Source: an uncultured Fodinibius sp. (GTDB lineage: Bacteria > Bacteroidota > Rhodothermia > Balneolales > Balneolaceae). From it: a stretch of DNA of 64,000 nucleotides. The stretch lies in NCBI GenBank assembly GCA_913056235.1, contig CAJXMW010000003.1:124001-188000 (forward strand). Direction: 5' to 3'. A program made the translations under genes and the position numbers. Shown in pieces: positions 45,520 through 54,684 of this stretch (positions are counted from its first letter, which is position 1; the number at the start of each line of letters is the position of its first letter). The notes under the pieces are model-generated. The model made no database searches, was not told the origin of the DNA, and saw nothing but the letters and a program-made list of their open reading frames with translations.

Positions 45520-47769
45520 TTATTGCAGTTGCTTCTTCATCGCATTGTCGATGACATTGTCATAAATCGAGAATATCTCATCAGTAGAAATATCGAGCAC
45601 ACCGGCTATACTGAGAGTATCTTTTTTACTCCCCACCTTGCCTAATTCGACAAATGGAATATTCTGCTCAGTGAGATGTGCTTCTAGTACTTCTCGCTGA
45701 TCTTTCTTGCAGGTTACTACAACACCGGATTGCGCCTCACTGTATAGCACTTCGTGTTTGTCATCTCCCAGCTTATCTACTGAAAGATTTGCACCTCGTT
45801 TGGAAAAGACCGCCATTTCAGCCAGTGTAATCGCCAGGCCGCCATCTGAAATATCGTGGACCGCATTAACCTTTTGCTGCTGAATCGCTTCCAGCAACGC
45901 CGACTGTAGACGTCCTTCGAACTCGAGATCAATTTCGGGAGCATCACCCATTGTTACATCATGGATGGTATGCAGATATTCACTTCCCCCCAGTCCTTTT
46001 CGGGGTGCCCCAATGTAGTAAATCGCATCGGATTCATTTTTGAAGCCGGGCGTCATACGATCGTTTTCCAGATCTTCAATCAAACCCAGCATGCCAATGA
46101 CTGGTGTTGGAAAAACCGCCATCTTTGGATTCTCGTTATAGAAACTCACATTTCCACCGGTTACTGGGGTGTTGAACATGCGACAGGCATCCCCCATACC
46201 GGCCAGTGCTTCCTTGAACGTCCAGTACACTTCCGGCTTGTAGGGATTTCCGAAGTTGAGACAGTTAGTAATAGCCATCGGTTTGGCCCCGCTGCACACC
46301 ACATTTCGCGCTGCTTCAGCCACAGCAATCTGTCCGCCCTTACGCGGATTCAAATACACATAACGGCCATTGCAATCAGTCTTCACGGCCAGTGCCTTGT
46401 TGGTTCCCTTAATTCGGACAACACCCGAATCTGAGGTACCGGGCCCGTTCACCGTGTTGGTGCGGACCATCGTATCATACTGCTCATAAACCCACCGCTT
46501 AGAAGCAATGTTGGGCGATCCCAATAGTTGTTCAACCACTTCCTTGTGATCCGTAGGATGATCCAGCGAATGGGCGTCGAACGACTGCGTTTCTTCGAGA
46601 TACTCTGGTTTCGTGGCCTCACGCTCATACTGTGGAGCCCCACCGCCCAGCACCAGGCTGTCAGCCGGGATATCCGCCTTCACTTCGCCATCTTTCTCAT
46701 AAGTCACATCTTCGCCTTCAACTACTTCACCGATTACTACGGCATTGAGATCCCATTTTTCGTAGATGTCAATAATCTCATCTTCGCGACCTTTTTCGGC
46801 GACTACCAGCATACGTTCCTGGCTCTCAGAGAGGAGTATTTCATAGGCCGACATCCCCTCTTCACGGGTAGGTACTTTATCAAGATCCAAGTGCATACCC
46901 ACGCCGCCCTTGGCCGTCATCTCGGATGATGAACAGCTGATACCGGCCGCTCCCATATCCTGGATACCGACGATACCGCCATTTTCGATCACTTCGAGCG
47001 TCGCTTCAAGCAATAGCTTCTCTGAGAATGGGTCCCCAACCTGTACACTGGGACGTTTGTCTTCACTTTCTTCGTCAATTTCTTCAGAGGCAAAGGTTGC
47101 CCCGTGGATACCGTCACGTCCGGTATCGGATCCCACAATAATTACCGGATTCCCTACCCCCTCGGCAATAGCAGAGGCCGTTTGGTCTTCCTTCACAATC
47201 CCAACGCTCATGGCATTCACCAGCGGATTACCTTCGTACTTCTCATCAAAATAGATTTCGCCACCAACCATGGGTACGCCAAAGGAGTTGCCGTAATCGG
47301 CAATGCCGCGCACCACGCCATCCAGCAGAAAACGAACGCGAGGTTGATCCAGGTCCCCAAAACGCAGCGAGTTCAGGCTGGCAATGGGACGAGCTCCCAT
47401 AGTAAAAATATCACGGTGAATTCCACCTACCCCCGTTGCAGCACCTTCGTAAGGTTCAATAGCCGAGGGGTGATTGTGGCTTTCCACTTTGAACACGCAT
47501 CCCAGCCCATCGCCGATGTCAACGAGGCCAGCATTTTCTTCGCCGGCGCCGACCAGCATCTGCGGGCCTTCGTTGGGCAATTTTTTAATCTCGAGGATGG
47601 AGTTCTTATACGAGCAGTGCTCACTCCACATCACTGAATAGACGCCTAGTTCAGTAAAATTCGGGGTGCGACCAAGATAATTCTTGACCATCTCGAACTC
47701 CTCTTCGGTAAGTCCGTGATCTTTGGCTAGTTCCAGTGTTACTTCCGGTTCTGTTGTTGCTTGTGACAT
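45520..47769 (-). CDS. purL: Phosphoribosylformylglycinamidine synthase, PurL subunit (short form)
   Basis: 749 residues, the small PurL type that works with separate PurS and PurQ. It makes formylglycinamidine ribonucleotide in purine synthesis using ATP and ammonia from PurQ. The opening [13 protein letters not shown] is the family signature, with [29 protein letters not shown] for the ATP site and [21 protein letters not shown] in the second half. Only PurL is in this window. A YjjG-type phosphatase gene lies upstream on the same strand, with an inverted repeat between. Confidence 0.96.
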   Translation of the reverse strand: MSQATTEPEVTLELAKDHGLTEEEFEMVKNYLGRTPNFTELGVYSVMWSEHCSYKNSILEIKKLPNEGPQMLVGAGEENAGLVDIGDGLGCVFKVESHNHPSAIEPYEGAATGVGGIHRDIFTMGARPIASLNSLRFGDLDQPRVRFLLDGVVRGIADYGNSFGVPMVGGEIYFDEKYEGNPLVNAMSVGIVKEDQTASAIAEGVGNPVIIVGSDTGRDGIHGATFASEEIDEESEDKRPSVQVGDPFSEKLLLEATLEVIENGGIVGIQDMGAAGISCSSSEMTAKGGVGMHLDLDKVPTREEGMSAYEILLSESQERMLVVAEKGREDEIIDIYEKWDLNAVVIGEVVEGEDVTYEKDGEVKADIPADSLVLGGGAPQYEREATKPEYLEETQSFDAHSLDHPTDHKEVVEQLLGSPNIASKRWVYEQYDTMVRTNTVNGPGTSDSGVVRIKGTNKALAVKTDCNGRYVYLNPRKGGQIAVAEAARNVVCSGAKPMAITNCLNFGNPYKPEVYWTFKEALAGMGDACRMFNTPVTGGNVSFYNENPKMAVFPTPVIGMLGLIEDLENDRMTPGFKNESDAIYYIGAPRKGLGGSEYLHTIHDVTMGDAPEIDLEFEGRLQSALLEAIQQQKVNAVHDISDGGLAITLAEMAVFSKRGANLSVDKLGDDKHEVLYSEAQSGVVVTCKKDQREVLEAHLTEQNIPFVELGKVGSKKDTLSIAGVLDISTDEIFSIYDNVIDNAMKKQLQ

Positions 47770-47806
47770 TGGTAATTATCCTAATGTGATTAAAACGTAA
47801 AATTTT

Positions 47807-47860
47807 AGGTATAAGGTTACAGGGGAATAAGGTCTAATACATGTCTCATTCCTTATACCT
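47807..47860. repeat. Inverted repeat with perfect 10-base arms upstream of purL
   Basis: AGGTATAAGG (47807-47816) pairs with CCTTATACCT (47851-47860), with a 34-base loop that includes a partial third copy of the word (GAATAAGG). It starts at the stop codon of the phosphatase gene and precedes purL, so it may stop the upstream transcript or form a leader hairpin. Its repetitive wording suggests an intergenic repeat family. Confidence 0.6.
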
Positions 47861-48552
47861 TATATTCCGAGAAACTTTATTAACTCTTCAAAATCATTAA
47901 ATACCAAATCCGCTTTGTGGTCTTTTGGATGATCGCCATTGCTCGTAAACCAGGCCGTGTTCCAGCCGAAACGGGAGCCGCCCTCAATATCCGAAGTCAG
48001 CGAATCGCCCACATATAAAATATCATCTGGTGCAAAACCCGCAAGTTCGGTCGCATGAGCAAATACTTTGGGATCGGGCTTCAATACGCCAACATCCTCG
48101 GAAATTACTACGTGATCAGCGGAATCATAAAAATTAAATTTCTTGAACTTAAGCCGCTGGGTCTCGGCAAAACCATTGGTTAGCATCCCCACCGGATAGT
48201 ATTGCACAACCTGTTGATAAGCCTTCTCGGCTCCATTGATCCACTGCCAGTGATCGCGGTAACACTGCATATAATAGTCGCCAACTTCTTTAAACAAACT
48301 CGCATCCAGATCCATCCGCTGAAGCGTCTGCTCAAATCGATTTTGCTGAAGCTGCTCGCGTGTTACATCACCCTGACTGTACAAACGCCACTGCTCACTG
48401 TTTACGTCGTGATAGGTATCAATCAGCGTTTGGGTGTCTGAGCCATCAAACATCGAAAAGTGCTGGTGGACATCCCGTAAACCCGAAGCTTCCGCCGCCT
48501 TGTGATCGAGCAGCGTGTCATCCAGATCAAAATAAATAAAATTGTAGGACAA
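47860..48552 (-). CDS. YjjG-family HAD phosphatase (noncanonical pyrimidine nucleotidase)
   Basis: 230 residues. HAD motifs are intact: nucleophile Asp9 and Asp11 in FIYFDLDDTLLDH, motif II VGMLTNGFAE, motif III lysine in DVGVLKPDPKVF, and motif IV YVGDSLTSDIEGG. LKFKKFNFYDSADHVVISEDVGV is the YjjG family tract. It dephosphorylates noncanonical or oxidised pyrimidine nucleotides. A promoter match lies 45 bases upstream of the start. It precedes purL on the same strand. Confidence 0.88.
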   Translation of the reverse strand: MSYNFIYFDLDDTLLDHKAAEASGLRDVHQHFSMFDGSDTQTLIDTYHDVNSEQWRLYSQGDVTREQLQQNRFEQTLQRMDLDASLFKEVGDYYMQCYRDHWQWINGAEKAYQQVVQYYPVGMLTNGFAETQRLKFKKFNFYDSADHVVISEDVGVLKPDPKVFAHATELAGFAPDDILYVGDSLTSDIEGGSRFGWNTAWFTSNGDHPKDHKADLVFNDFEELIKFLGI

Positions 48553-48596
48553 ATCGTGCGATCTTACAAGTTCAAAATTGTTGGCTCAAAGATAGG

Positions 48597-48627
48597 GAAC
48601 TCCATCCTGATCAGAAAATCTATATCT
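48597..48627 (-). promoter_or_regulatory. Putative promoter of the YjjG-type phosphatase gene
   Basis: Minus strand: TTTC (48627-48624), 19 bases, then TATCTTTG (48604-48597). One base differs from TTTG-N19-TAnnTTTG. Transcription would begin near 48590 and translation at 48552, a leader of about 38 bases. Confidence 0.55.
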
Positions 48628-48670
48628 ATCTCGATTTCTAGATTATGATTCTCTCATGATTGGCTACCGA

Positions 48671-48704
48671 TTTGTATCTCTTTTACAAAGCTTTTGTATA
48701 TTTG
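48671..48704 (+). promoter_or_regulatory. Putative promoter of the lemA-TPM operon
   Basis: TTTG (48671-48674), 22 bases, then TATATTTG (48697-48704). The -7 element is exact; the spacer is long but within the range seen for Flavobacterium-type promoters. The lemA ATG is 31 bases downstream of the -7 element. Confidence 0.45.
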
Positions 48705-48735
48705 TCTCCAATCATTCACATAAACTATTTGGATT

Positions 48736-49326
48736 ATGAACATAAAGACTCTCATCGGATTAGGCGTTGTAGCCTTGTTGGTATTTTTCGGAGTTAGCAA
48801 ATATAACTCGCTTGTACAAGAGCAGCAGCAAGTGAATCAGACCTGGGCACAGGTTGAAAATCAGTACCAGCGACGTGCGGATCTGATTCCCAACCTGGTA
48901 AACACGGTAAAAGGCGCTGCCGACTTTGAACAACAAACGTTAACGGATGTAATCGAAGCTCGCAGCAAGGCATCCTCAATCCAGGTATCGGCCGAGGATC
49001 TGAACAATCCGCAAAAAGTTCAGCAGTTTCAACAGGCGCAGCAACAACTTTCAGGCGCGCTATCGCGACTTTTGGTGACGGTGGAAAAATATCCCGAACT
49101 GAAAGCGAACCAGAATTTCCGGGACTTGCAGACGCAGCTCGAAGGCACCGAAAATCGCATTTCTACGGAGCGACAACGCTTTAACGAAGCCGTACAAAGT
49201 TATAATACAATGGTTCAAAGTTTTCCCAGCAATGTGTTTGCAGGACTCTTTGGCTTCGATCAGAAAGCGTATTTCAAAGCGGATGAGGGCGCCAGTGAGG
49301 TCCCTGAAGTCGACTTTGGCAACTAG
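48736..49326 (+). CDS. LemA family protein
   Basis: 196 residues. One N-terminal membrane helix (about 3-22, short periplasmic/outer part) then a long helical bundle: QQVNQTWAQVENQYQRRADLIPNLVNTVKGAADFE is the family signature, and the final section includes ENRISTERQRFNEAVQSYN. LemA proteins anchor to the inner membrane; function unknown. It is first in an operon with two TPM-domain genes, a common grouping in which the TPM proteins are predicted to assist membrane-associated assembly. Confidence 0.92.
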   Translation: MNIKTLIGLGVVALLVFFGVSKYNSLVQEQQQVNQTWAQVENQYQRRADLIPNLVNTVKGAADFEQQTLTDVIEARSKASSIQVSAEDLNNPQKVQQFQQAQQQLSGALSRLLVTVEKYPELKANQNFRDLQTQLEGTENRISTERQRFNEAVQSYNTMVQSFPSNVFAGLFGFDQKAYFKADEGASEVPEVDFGN

Positions 49327-49358
49327 CCAGATTAATAATTTCATTAAAAATTAAGACT

Positions 49359-49799
49359 ATGGCATCAGACGACTTATTAACAAAAGAACAGGAACAGCAG
49401 GTTATTGAAGCCATTAAGAATGCTGAGCTACAGACCTCCGGAGAAATCCGCCTACATATCGAGCATAACTGCAGCCAGGATCCGCTGGAGCGGGCCGCCC
49501 GTATTTTCCAAGAGCTGGGCATGGATCAAACCGAACAACAAAATGGTGTACTGATTTATATTGCCAGTGAAGATCATCAAGCAGCTGTATATGCCGGAAA
49601 AGGTATTCACGAACAAGTAGAAGATGGTTTTTGGAATGATGTATTGAATCAGCTGATCGAATATTTCAAGGAAGGCGCTTTTGTTGATGGTATCGAGTCA
49701 GCTGTGCATAAAGTCGCACTCAAGCTCGAGAATCTATACCCATATCAGAAAGGCGATACCAACGAGCTTTCCAACGAAATCAGCTATAACAACGACTAA
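49359..49799 (+). CDS. TPM domain protein (no signal peptide)
   Basis: 146 residues. The TPM/YgcG-like domain occupies most of it: the opening EQQVIEAIKNAELQTSGEIRLHIE, then IYIASEDHQAAVYAGKGI and the C-terminal helical tract. No signal peptide or membrane helix is visible, so it is cytosolic, unlike the next gene. The family is named from TLP18.3/Psb32/MOLO-1 proteins. Gap of 32 bases to lemA and 24 to the next gene. Confidence 0.85.
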   Translation: MASDDLLTKEQEQQVIEAIKNAELQTSGEIRLHIEHNCSQDPLERAARIFQELGMDQTEQQNGVLIYIASEDHQAAVYAGKGIHEQVEDGFWNDVLNQLIEYFKEGAFVDGIESAVHKVALKLENLYPYQKGDTNELSNEISYNND

Positions 49800-49823
49800 C
49801 TCTATTTCAAGGAATTTTCCGAT

Positions 49824-50603
49824 ATGTTTTATAGAAGTCGAATTAAGACCATTCTATCAACCTTCTTTTTTGTACTCTTTGCAATTCCCGGATTGCTCAG
49901 CGCCCAGAATCTGCCCGCGGAACCGGTAGGCCATGTAAATGATTTTGCCAAGATGCTCTCCAACTCGGAGCAACAACGCCTGGAGCAAAAGCTGCGCAAC
50001 TATCGTGATACAACCACTACGGTGATTGCCATTGCTACGCTCAAAAGCCTCAATGGCGTTTCTGTGGAAGAGGCCGGCACCACGCTGTTTAACAAGTGGG
50101 ACATGTGGCAAGGCGACAAAGACAACGGTGTGCTGATATTGGTTGCCCAGCAGGAGCACAAAATTCGTATTGAGGTTGGCTATGGACTGGAAGGTGCCAT
50201 CCCTGATATCATGGCGGGACGTATTATCAGGGAAATCCTGAATCCCGCTTTCAAAAGAGGGGATTTCTATGATGGTTTCGATCGAGCTACGTCAGCGCTG
50301 ATCCAGCTGGCAAGTGGCGAATTTACGGGACAGCTTGCCGAAAAAAAATCTTCCGGGGATAACGACATGGCTTCCTTCATCATATTTATCCTGTTTATCA
50401 TTTTTGTGGTGTACGCCTCTTCCCGCAAAGGTGGGGGCAAACGTAACGGCAAAAGACGCCGGCGCACCTTTGGTCCCGGTGGATTCATCTTCCTTGGTGG
50501 AGGGGGTGGATTTGGCGGCGGTTCCGGAGGCGGTGGTGGCTTCGGAGGCTTCAGCGGGGGCGGTGGCTTTGGCTCCGGTGGTGGTGCCAGCGGCGGATGG
50601 TAG
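49824..50603 (+). CDS. YgcG-type TPM domain protein with glycine-rich tail
   Basis: 259 residues. Signal peptide about 1-28 (ending LSAQ). TPM domain about 35-160 (VNDFAKMLSNSEQQRLEQKL, TTVIAIATLKSLNG, KIRIEVGYGLEGAIPD). A membrane helix at about 186-203 precedes a tail that is nearly all glycine, serine and phenylalanine, in the GGGSGGGGGFGGFSGG style. Such YgcG proteins are predicted to be anchored in the inner membrane with the domain outside. Last gene of the lemA operon. Confidence 0.88.
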   Translation: MFYRSRIKTILSTFFFVLFAIPGLLSAQNLPAEPVGHVNDFAKMLSNSEQQRLEQKLRNYRDTTTTVIAIATLKSLNGVSVEEAGTTLFNKWDMWQGDKDNGVLILVAQQEHKIRIEVGYGLEGAIPDIMAGRIIREILNPAFKRGDFYDGFDRATSALIQLASGEFTGQLAEKKSSGDNDMASFIIFILFIIFVVYASSRKGGGKRNGKRRRRTFGPGGFIFLGGGGGFGGGSGGGGGFGGFSGGGGFGSGGGASGGW

Positions 50604-50661
50604 GATCCGATCAGCTAGATTCTTCATGCCAGGGTGGTAGCTTGATCCTTCAAACTATACG

Positions 50662-53600
50662 CTAGCTACTTCCAAAAGCTCCTCCTCCGGGCGTCTTCAG
50701 GATGAACTGGTCACCGGCCTCGAGTGTTCGCCCGTCGATTGCTTGCAGTTGCTCTTGGGCATTATTTCCGCGGATGACCCACTGTTCTCCGGTTTTCGCA
50801 GGCGCTCCACCCTGCAATCCGTAAGGCTGGTACTTACGATGTTGGGTCAAAACAGTGAGCTCTACCGGCTCCAGGAAGGTCATTTTCCTGATAATTCCAT
50901 TTCCACCATCATATTGACCTACACCACCCGAACCTTCTCTGATCCGGTATTCATCCAGCCGAACCGGATAGCGATATTCTAGGATTTCGGGGTCGGTGCC
51001 CCGCGTATTGGTCATATGGTGATGTACGGCATCCGCGCCGTCAAAATCGGGACCGGCCCCTGTGCCTCCACCAACCGTCTCATAGTAGCCAAACTCATCG
51101 TTACCAAAGAGCACGTTGTTCATCGTGCCCTGGCTGCAGGCTATGCGTTCGAAGGGTTTGAGCAGCGTATCCACCAGCCGCTGGCTTACTTCGATATTGC
51201 CGCCCACTACCGCAGGAGACCGGGCAGGATCCGCATCAAAATCGGGATTCAACAAGCAGGTCGGCAGCGTGATTTCAATCGGGCTTAGCAATCCTTCGTT
51301 AAGCGGTATAGGCTCATCCACCAGCAACCGCAATACGTACATCACCACGCTTTGTACGATAGCCGGCGTAGCATTGAGATTATTCTTATGGACTTGGCCT
51401 GTACCGGTAAAATCGATAGCCATTGACTGATCACGCACTTCAATGGATACTGTCAAAGGCGTATCATCATCCAGGAATTCTTCACTTTCGTAATATCCCG
51501 AAGGGATGTTACTGATCGTTTGCTGCATTTTGTACTCCGCATGCTTGCGGATAGAATTCATATGGTATTGAACTTCCTGCACTCCATGCTTGTGGCACAG
51601 CTCCTGCACTTGCTTTACGCCCCGGTGGTTCGCTGCCACCGCTGCCTGCATATCTGCAATGTTTTCATCCGCATTGCGCGTGGGATACTTTGCTGATAGC
51701 AGGTGTCCCCTAATTTTTTGCCACTGCTCCACGCCTTCCTTGACCGCATACATCGGCGGAATGACCACGCCTTCCTGCTGTAGATTGGTCGCAGTAGGCG
51801 GCATTGATCCAGGCGTAATACCACCAATCTCGGCATGGTGTGCACGGCTGGCGGCATAACCAATGAGCTGGTCACCATCTATAAAAATGGGCGTCACCAC
51901 CGTCACATCCGGCAAGTGTGATCCTCCAAAAGCAGGATGATTGGTGACGACCACATCACCCGGCGCCATAGCTATGTGCTCGTTGATATTTCGAACGCAT
52001 AATCCCAAAGCACCCAGGTGGACTGGAATATGCGGGGCGTTAACCACAAGCTCTCCCTCGGCATTCAGCAAAGCACATGAAAAATCAAGGCGGTCTTTCA
52101 CGTTGACCGACATAGCCGTGCGCTGCAGCATTTCGCCCATCTCGGTGGCAATGGAGCTAAAGCGGTTGGTAAACAATTCCAGCCTCACCACCTCAGCGCT
52201 CTCATCCTGCCGCGGTTTCAGTTGCTCCTTATATTCCATCAGCAATGCTTCCTGCTCGTTGACCGCGGCCATCCACTCGGGCTCAATAACAATGGTGCTG
52301 TAGGAATCCAACACCAGTGCCGGTCCTTCGAGTTTATGTCCCGGCTGCAACTGCTCACGCTCAAAAACCGGAGTGGGGATCTCTCCACCTTCAAACCAAA
52401 TCGATTTATCAAACAGCGGTTCCGGTGATCCTTGCCTCTTAACTCCATTCTCAATTTCTTGGTCACGGCCAATGCGGGCTGCTATAACCCGCAGGCTTAC
52501 CACCTCAATACTGCGACCTGATATCCAGTGACCATATTGGGCTTTGTAAACCTTTCTAAATTTCTTTTCAACATCTATGCTTGATTCGTACTCGATCTGG
52601 ATGGCCTTTTCCTGCCCTTCCAGTCGCATCGATAGCAAACATCGCTGCACTGTTATTTTCTGCTGTGAAATACCGACATTCTTCAGCTTTTGCTTCGCCT
52701 GTTGAGCCAAGCGATCGGCGATTGTATCTAATTTATGCTCCACCTCTTCAAGCGATTGCAAAATTTGGGTCTCGGCAAACTCTTCCACCTTCGCATGACC
52801 AATTCCCGATGCACTCAACAAGCCGGCCTCTTTAGGAATCACAACCTGTTCGATCCCCAAACGACGAGCTACCGCGCAGGCATGCTGTCCGCCAGCCCCG
52901 CCAAACGCTACCATAGCATATTCACGGCTGTCGTATCCTTTTCGGACCGACACTTTCCGGATGGCATCCGCCATGCGTTCATTGGCAACTCGCAGAAAAC
53001 CAGACAGAATTCCCTGTGTCGCAACTGACTCTGACTGCTCCGCTTGAATCTGTGCTCTTAAATCCTCGAGTTCGTTTTGGGCAGCATCCAAATCTACCGG
53101 AATATGAAAGTTTTGTGGATTCAGCCGTCCCAAAAGCAGATTCACATCTGTTATGGTCAATGGACCTCCAGCTCCATAGCAGGCCGGCCCGGGAAAGGCA
53201 CCTGCACTTTCGGGTCCCACACAGAGCTTATGCCCATCAAAATAGCAGATGGATCCCCCACCCGCGGCGACCGTCTCAATATTAAGTGCTGAGGCCACCA
53301 AGTGTACGTCAGCAATATTGTGCTCAAAAACATAATCGAAGTCCGCATTATAACGGGCTACATCTGTGCTGGTGCCTCCCATATCAAAGGAGATTACCTG
53401 CTCGAACGCCGCTTTTTTGCCGGCGGATGCTGCTCCCACCACGCCCCCAGCCGGACCACTCAGCAGGCTGTCTTTTGGGGCAAACTGATCCTTCGCCGTA
53501 AGTCCACCGGCACTTGTCATTACCAACAGCTGCTGATTACCAATGGATGAGTGAACGTTGTCCAGATATTGTTGCACAATGGGCGACAGGTAAGCATTGA

Positions 53601-54447
53601 CCAGCGTCGTTTCAGCTCTCGGTATAATCTTAATGAATGGACTCAGTTCCGAAGAAATCGATACATGCTTAAATCCCTTATCCAGCAGCCATTGCCCGAA
53701 TTTACGTTCATGGGCTCCATTTTTATAGCTGTGCATGAAAGCCACGGCCGCAGAAGTGATGCCCTTTTTTAGCAACTCATTAACACTGGCTTCAAGCTCT
53801 GAAAAATCAAGTTCCTGAAGCACCTTTCCCTCAGCATCCAACCGCTCGGGCACTTCAATCACATGCTCATAAATAGGCTCTCGCTTTTGGATATTGAGTG
53901 CAAATAGGTCGGGACGCTGCTGGTTTCCAATCTCCAGCAGACCCCCATAGCCTTTGGTTACAAATAGCACGGTGGGCGCACCTTTTTTCTCCAGCAGTGC
54001 ATTGGTCGCCTTAGTCGTCCCCAGCCGCATGTTGATCGGTGGCAATGGCTCGTCAGAAGGGGTTCGAGTTGCAAGACGAGCGGCCAAGACCGGCACTTCT
54101 TCCTCCGACTGCACCTGGAAAGAAACGGGCCGGTCCGGCAACTGTAAAGAACGATCCAGGGTGAGTAAAGATCGATTGGCATCAAAAGAAGTTACTTTCG
54201 CCGAGACATCCGATTTTTCAAGTAAACTAAAAGAGAAGCCCTTGATAAAATCGTCTGGCACACTCCACTGCTGTTGTATGTGATAAGCATTGGGGGGCTC
54301 TGCTTTGGATAAAATTTTACCCCGAAGTGCACTGCTACTCAGCACTTTAACAGCTTTGTGTTCCCCGTCGGGAGCAATGGCAATACAATCGGTAAAAGTA
54401 CCACCGGTATCTACCCAGACCTGCCAGGGTTCTTTTTTAAGCGACAT
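50662..54447 (-). CDS. 5-oxoprolinase/hydantoinase-type enzyme with HyuA and HyuB parts fused
   Basis: 1261 residues. The first part (about 1-735) is HyuA-like, with the ATP site WVDTGGTFTDC and later MGGTSTDVARY. The second (from about 747) is HyuB-like, with RFSSIATEMGEMLQRTAMS and TNHPAFGGSHLPDVT. The fused form and length match ATP-dependent 5-oxoprolinase, which opens pyroglutamate to glutamate. In many bacteria these domains are two genes. Hydantoin hydrolysis remains possible. It is monocistronic, facing the lemA operon. Confidence 0.88.
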   Translation of the reverse strand: MSLKKEPWQVWVDTGGTFTDCIAIAPDGEHKAVKVLSSSALRGKILSKAEPPNAYHIQQQWSVPDDFIKGFSFSLLEKSDVSAKVTSFDANRSLLTLDRSLQLPDRPVSFQVQSEEEVPVLAARLATRTPSDEPLPPINMRLGTTKATNALLEKKGAPTVLFVTKGYGGLLEIGNQQRPDLFALNIQKREPIYEHVIEVPERLDAEGKVLQELDFSELEASVNELLKKGITSAAVAFMHSYKNGAHERKFGQWLLDKGFKHVSISSELSPFIKIIPRAETTLVNAYLSPIVQQYLDNVHSSIGNQQLLVMTSAGGLTAKDQFAPKDSLLSGPAGGVVGAASAGKKAAFEQVISFDMGGTSTDVARYNADFDYVFEHNIADVHLVASALNIETVAAGGGSICYFDGHKLCVGPESAGAFPGPACYGAGGPLTITDVNLLLGRLNPQNFHIPVDLDAAQNELEDLRAQIQAEQSESVATQGILSGFLRVANERMADAIRKVSVRKGYDSREYAMVAFGGAGGQHACAVARRLGIEQVVIPKEAGLLSASGIGHAKVEEFAETQILQSLEEVEHKLDTIADRLAQQAKQKLKNVGISQQKITVQRCLLSMRLEGQEKAIQIEYESSIDVEKKFRKVYKAQYGHWISGRSIEVVSLRVIAARIGRDQEIENGVKRQGSPEPLFDKSIWFEGGEIPTPVFEREQLQPGHKLEGPALVLDSYSTIVIEPEWMAAVNEQEALLMEYKEQLKPRQDESAEVVRLELFTNRFSSIATEMGEMLQRTAMSVNVKDRLDFSCALLNAEGELVVNAPHIPVHLGALGLCVRNINEHIAMAPGDVVVTNHPAFGGSHLPDVTVVTPIFIDGDQLIGYAASRAHHAEIGGITPGSMPPTATNLQQEGVVIPPMYAVKEGVEQWQKIRGHLLSAKYPTRNADENIADMQAAVAANHRGVKQVQELCHKHGVQEVQYHMNSIRKHAEYKMQQTISNIPSGYYESEEFLDDDTPLTVSIEVRDQSMAIDFTGTGQVHKNNLNATPAIVQSVVMYVLRLLVDEPIPLNEGLLSPIEITLPTCLLNPDFDADPARSPAVVGGNIEVSQRLVDTLLKPFERIACSQGTMNNVLFGNDEFGYYETVGGGTGAGPDFDGADAVHHHMTNTRGTDPEILEYRYPVRLDEYRIREGSGGVGQYDGGNGIIRKMTFLEPVELTVLTQHRKYQPYGLQGGAPAKTGEQWVIRGNNAQEQLQAIDGRTLEAGDQFILKTPGGGAFGSS

Positions 54448-54621
54448 ACACTCTGAAGTTGTTGCTATTGGTTTTTATCCAACTTAACAAAACAAGTGCA
54501 ACTCCAAAGACAACTTTTTGAACAGTAAATTGCTGAATTTGAAACTATGCCATAACAAATTGTTCAGCCGCCAGTGCCTGTTTTAGATCACTGATTCATC
54601 TTCCTATAAAGATTACATGTA

Positions 54622-54660
54622 AATAAAAAAGCCCTGCCGGCTCGGAGACCAACAGGGCTT
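54622..54660 (-). terminator. Intrinsic terminator after fadE
   Basis: AAGCCCTG (54629-54636) pairs with CAGGGCTT (54653-54660), and the plus-strand AAATAAAAAA before it gives a T-run on the minus strand after the stem. It lies 25 bases past the fadE stop. Confidence 0.8.
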
Positions 54661-54684
54661 CACACGCTCACGTGTGTAGGGACA

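Noticed and set aside
50604-50661. Terminator hairpin between the TPM operon and 5-oxoprolinase
   Set aside because: Complementary words GATCAGCTA and TAGCTTGATC are present but with a bulge and no T-run.
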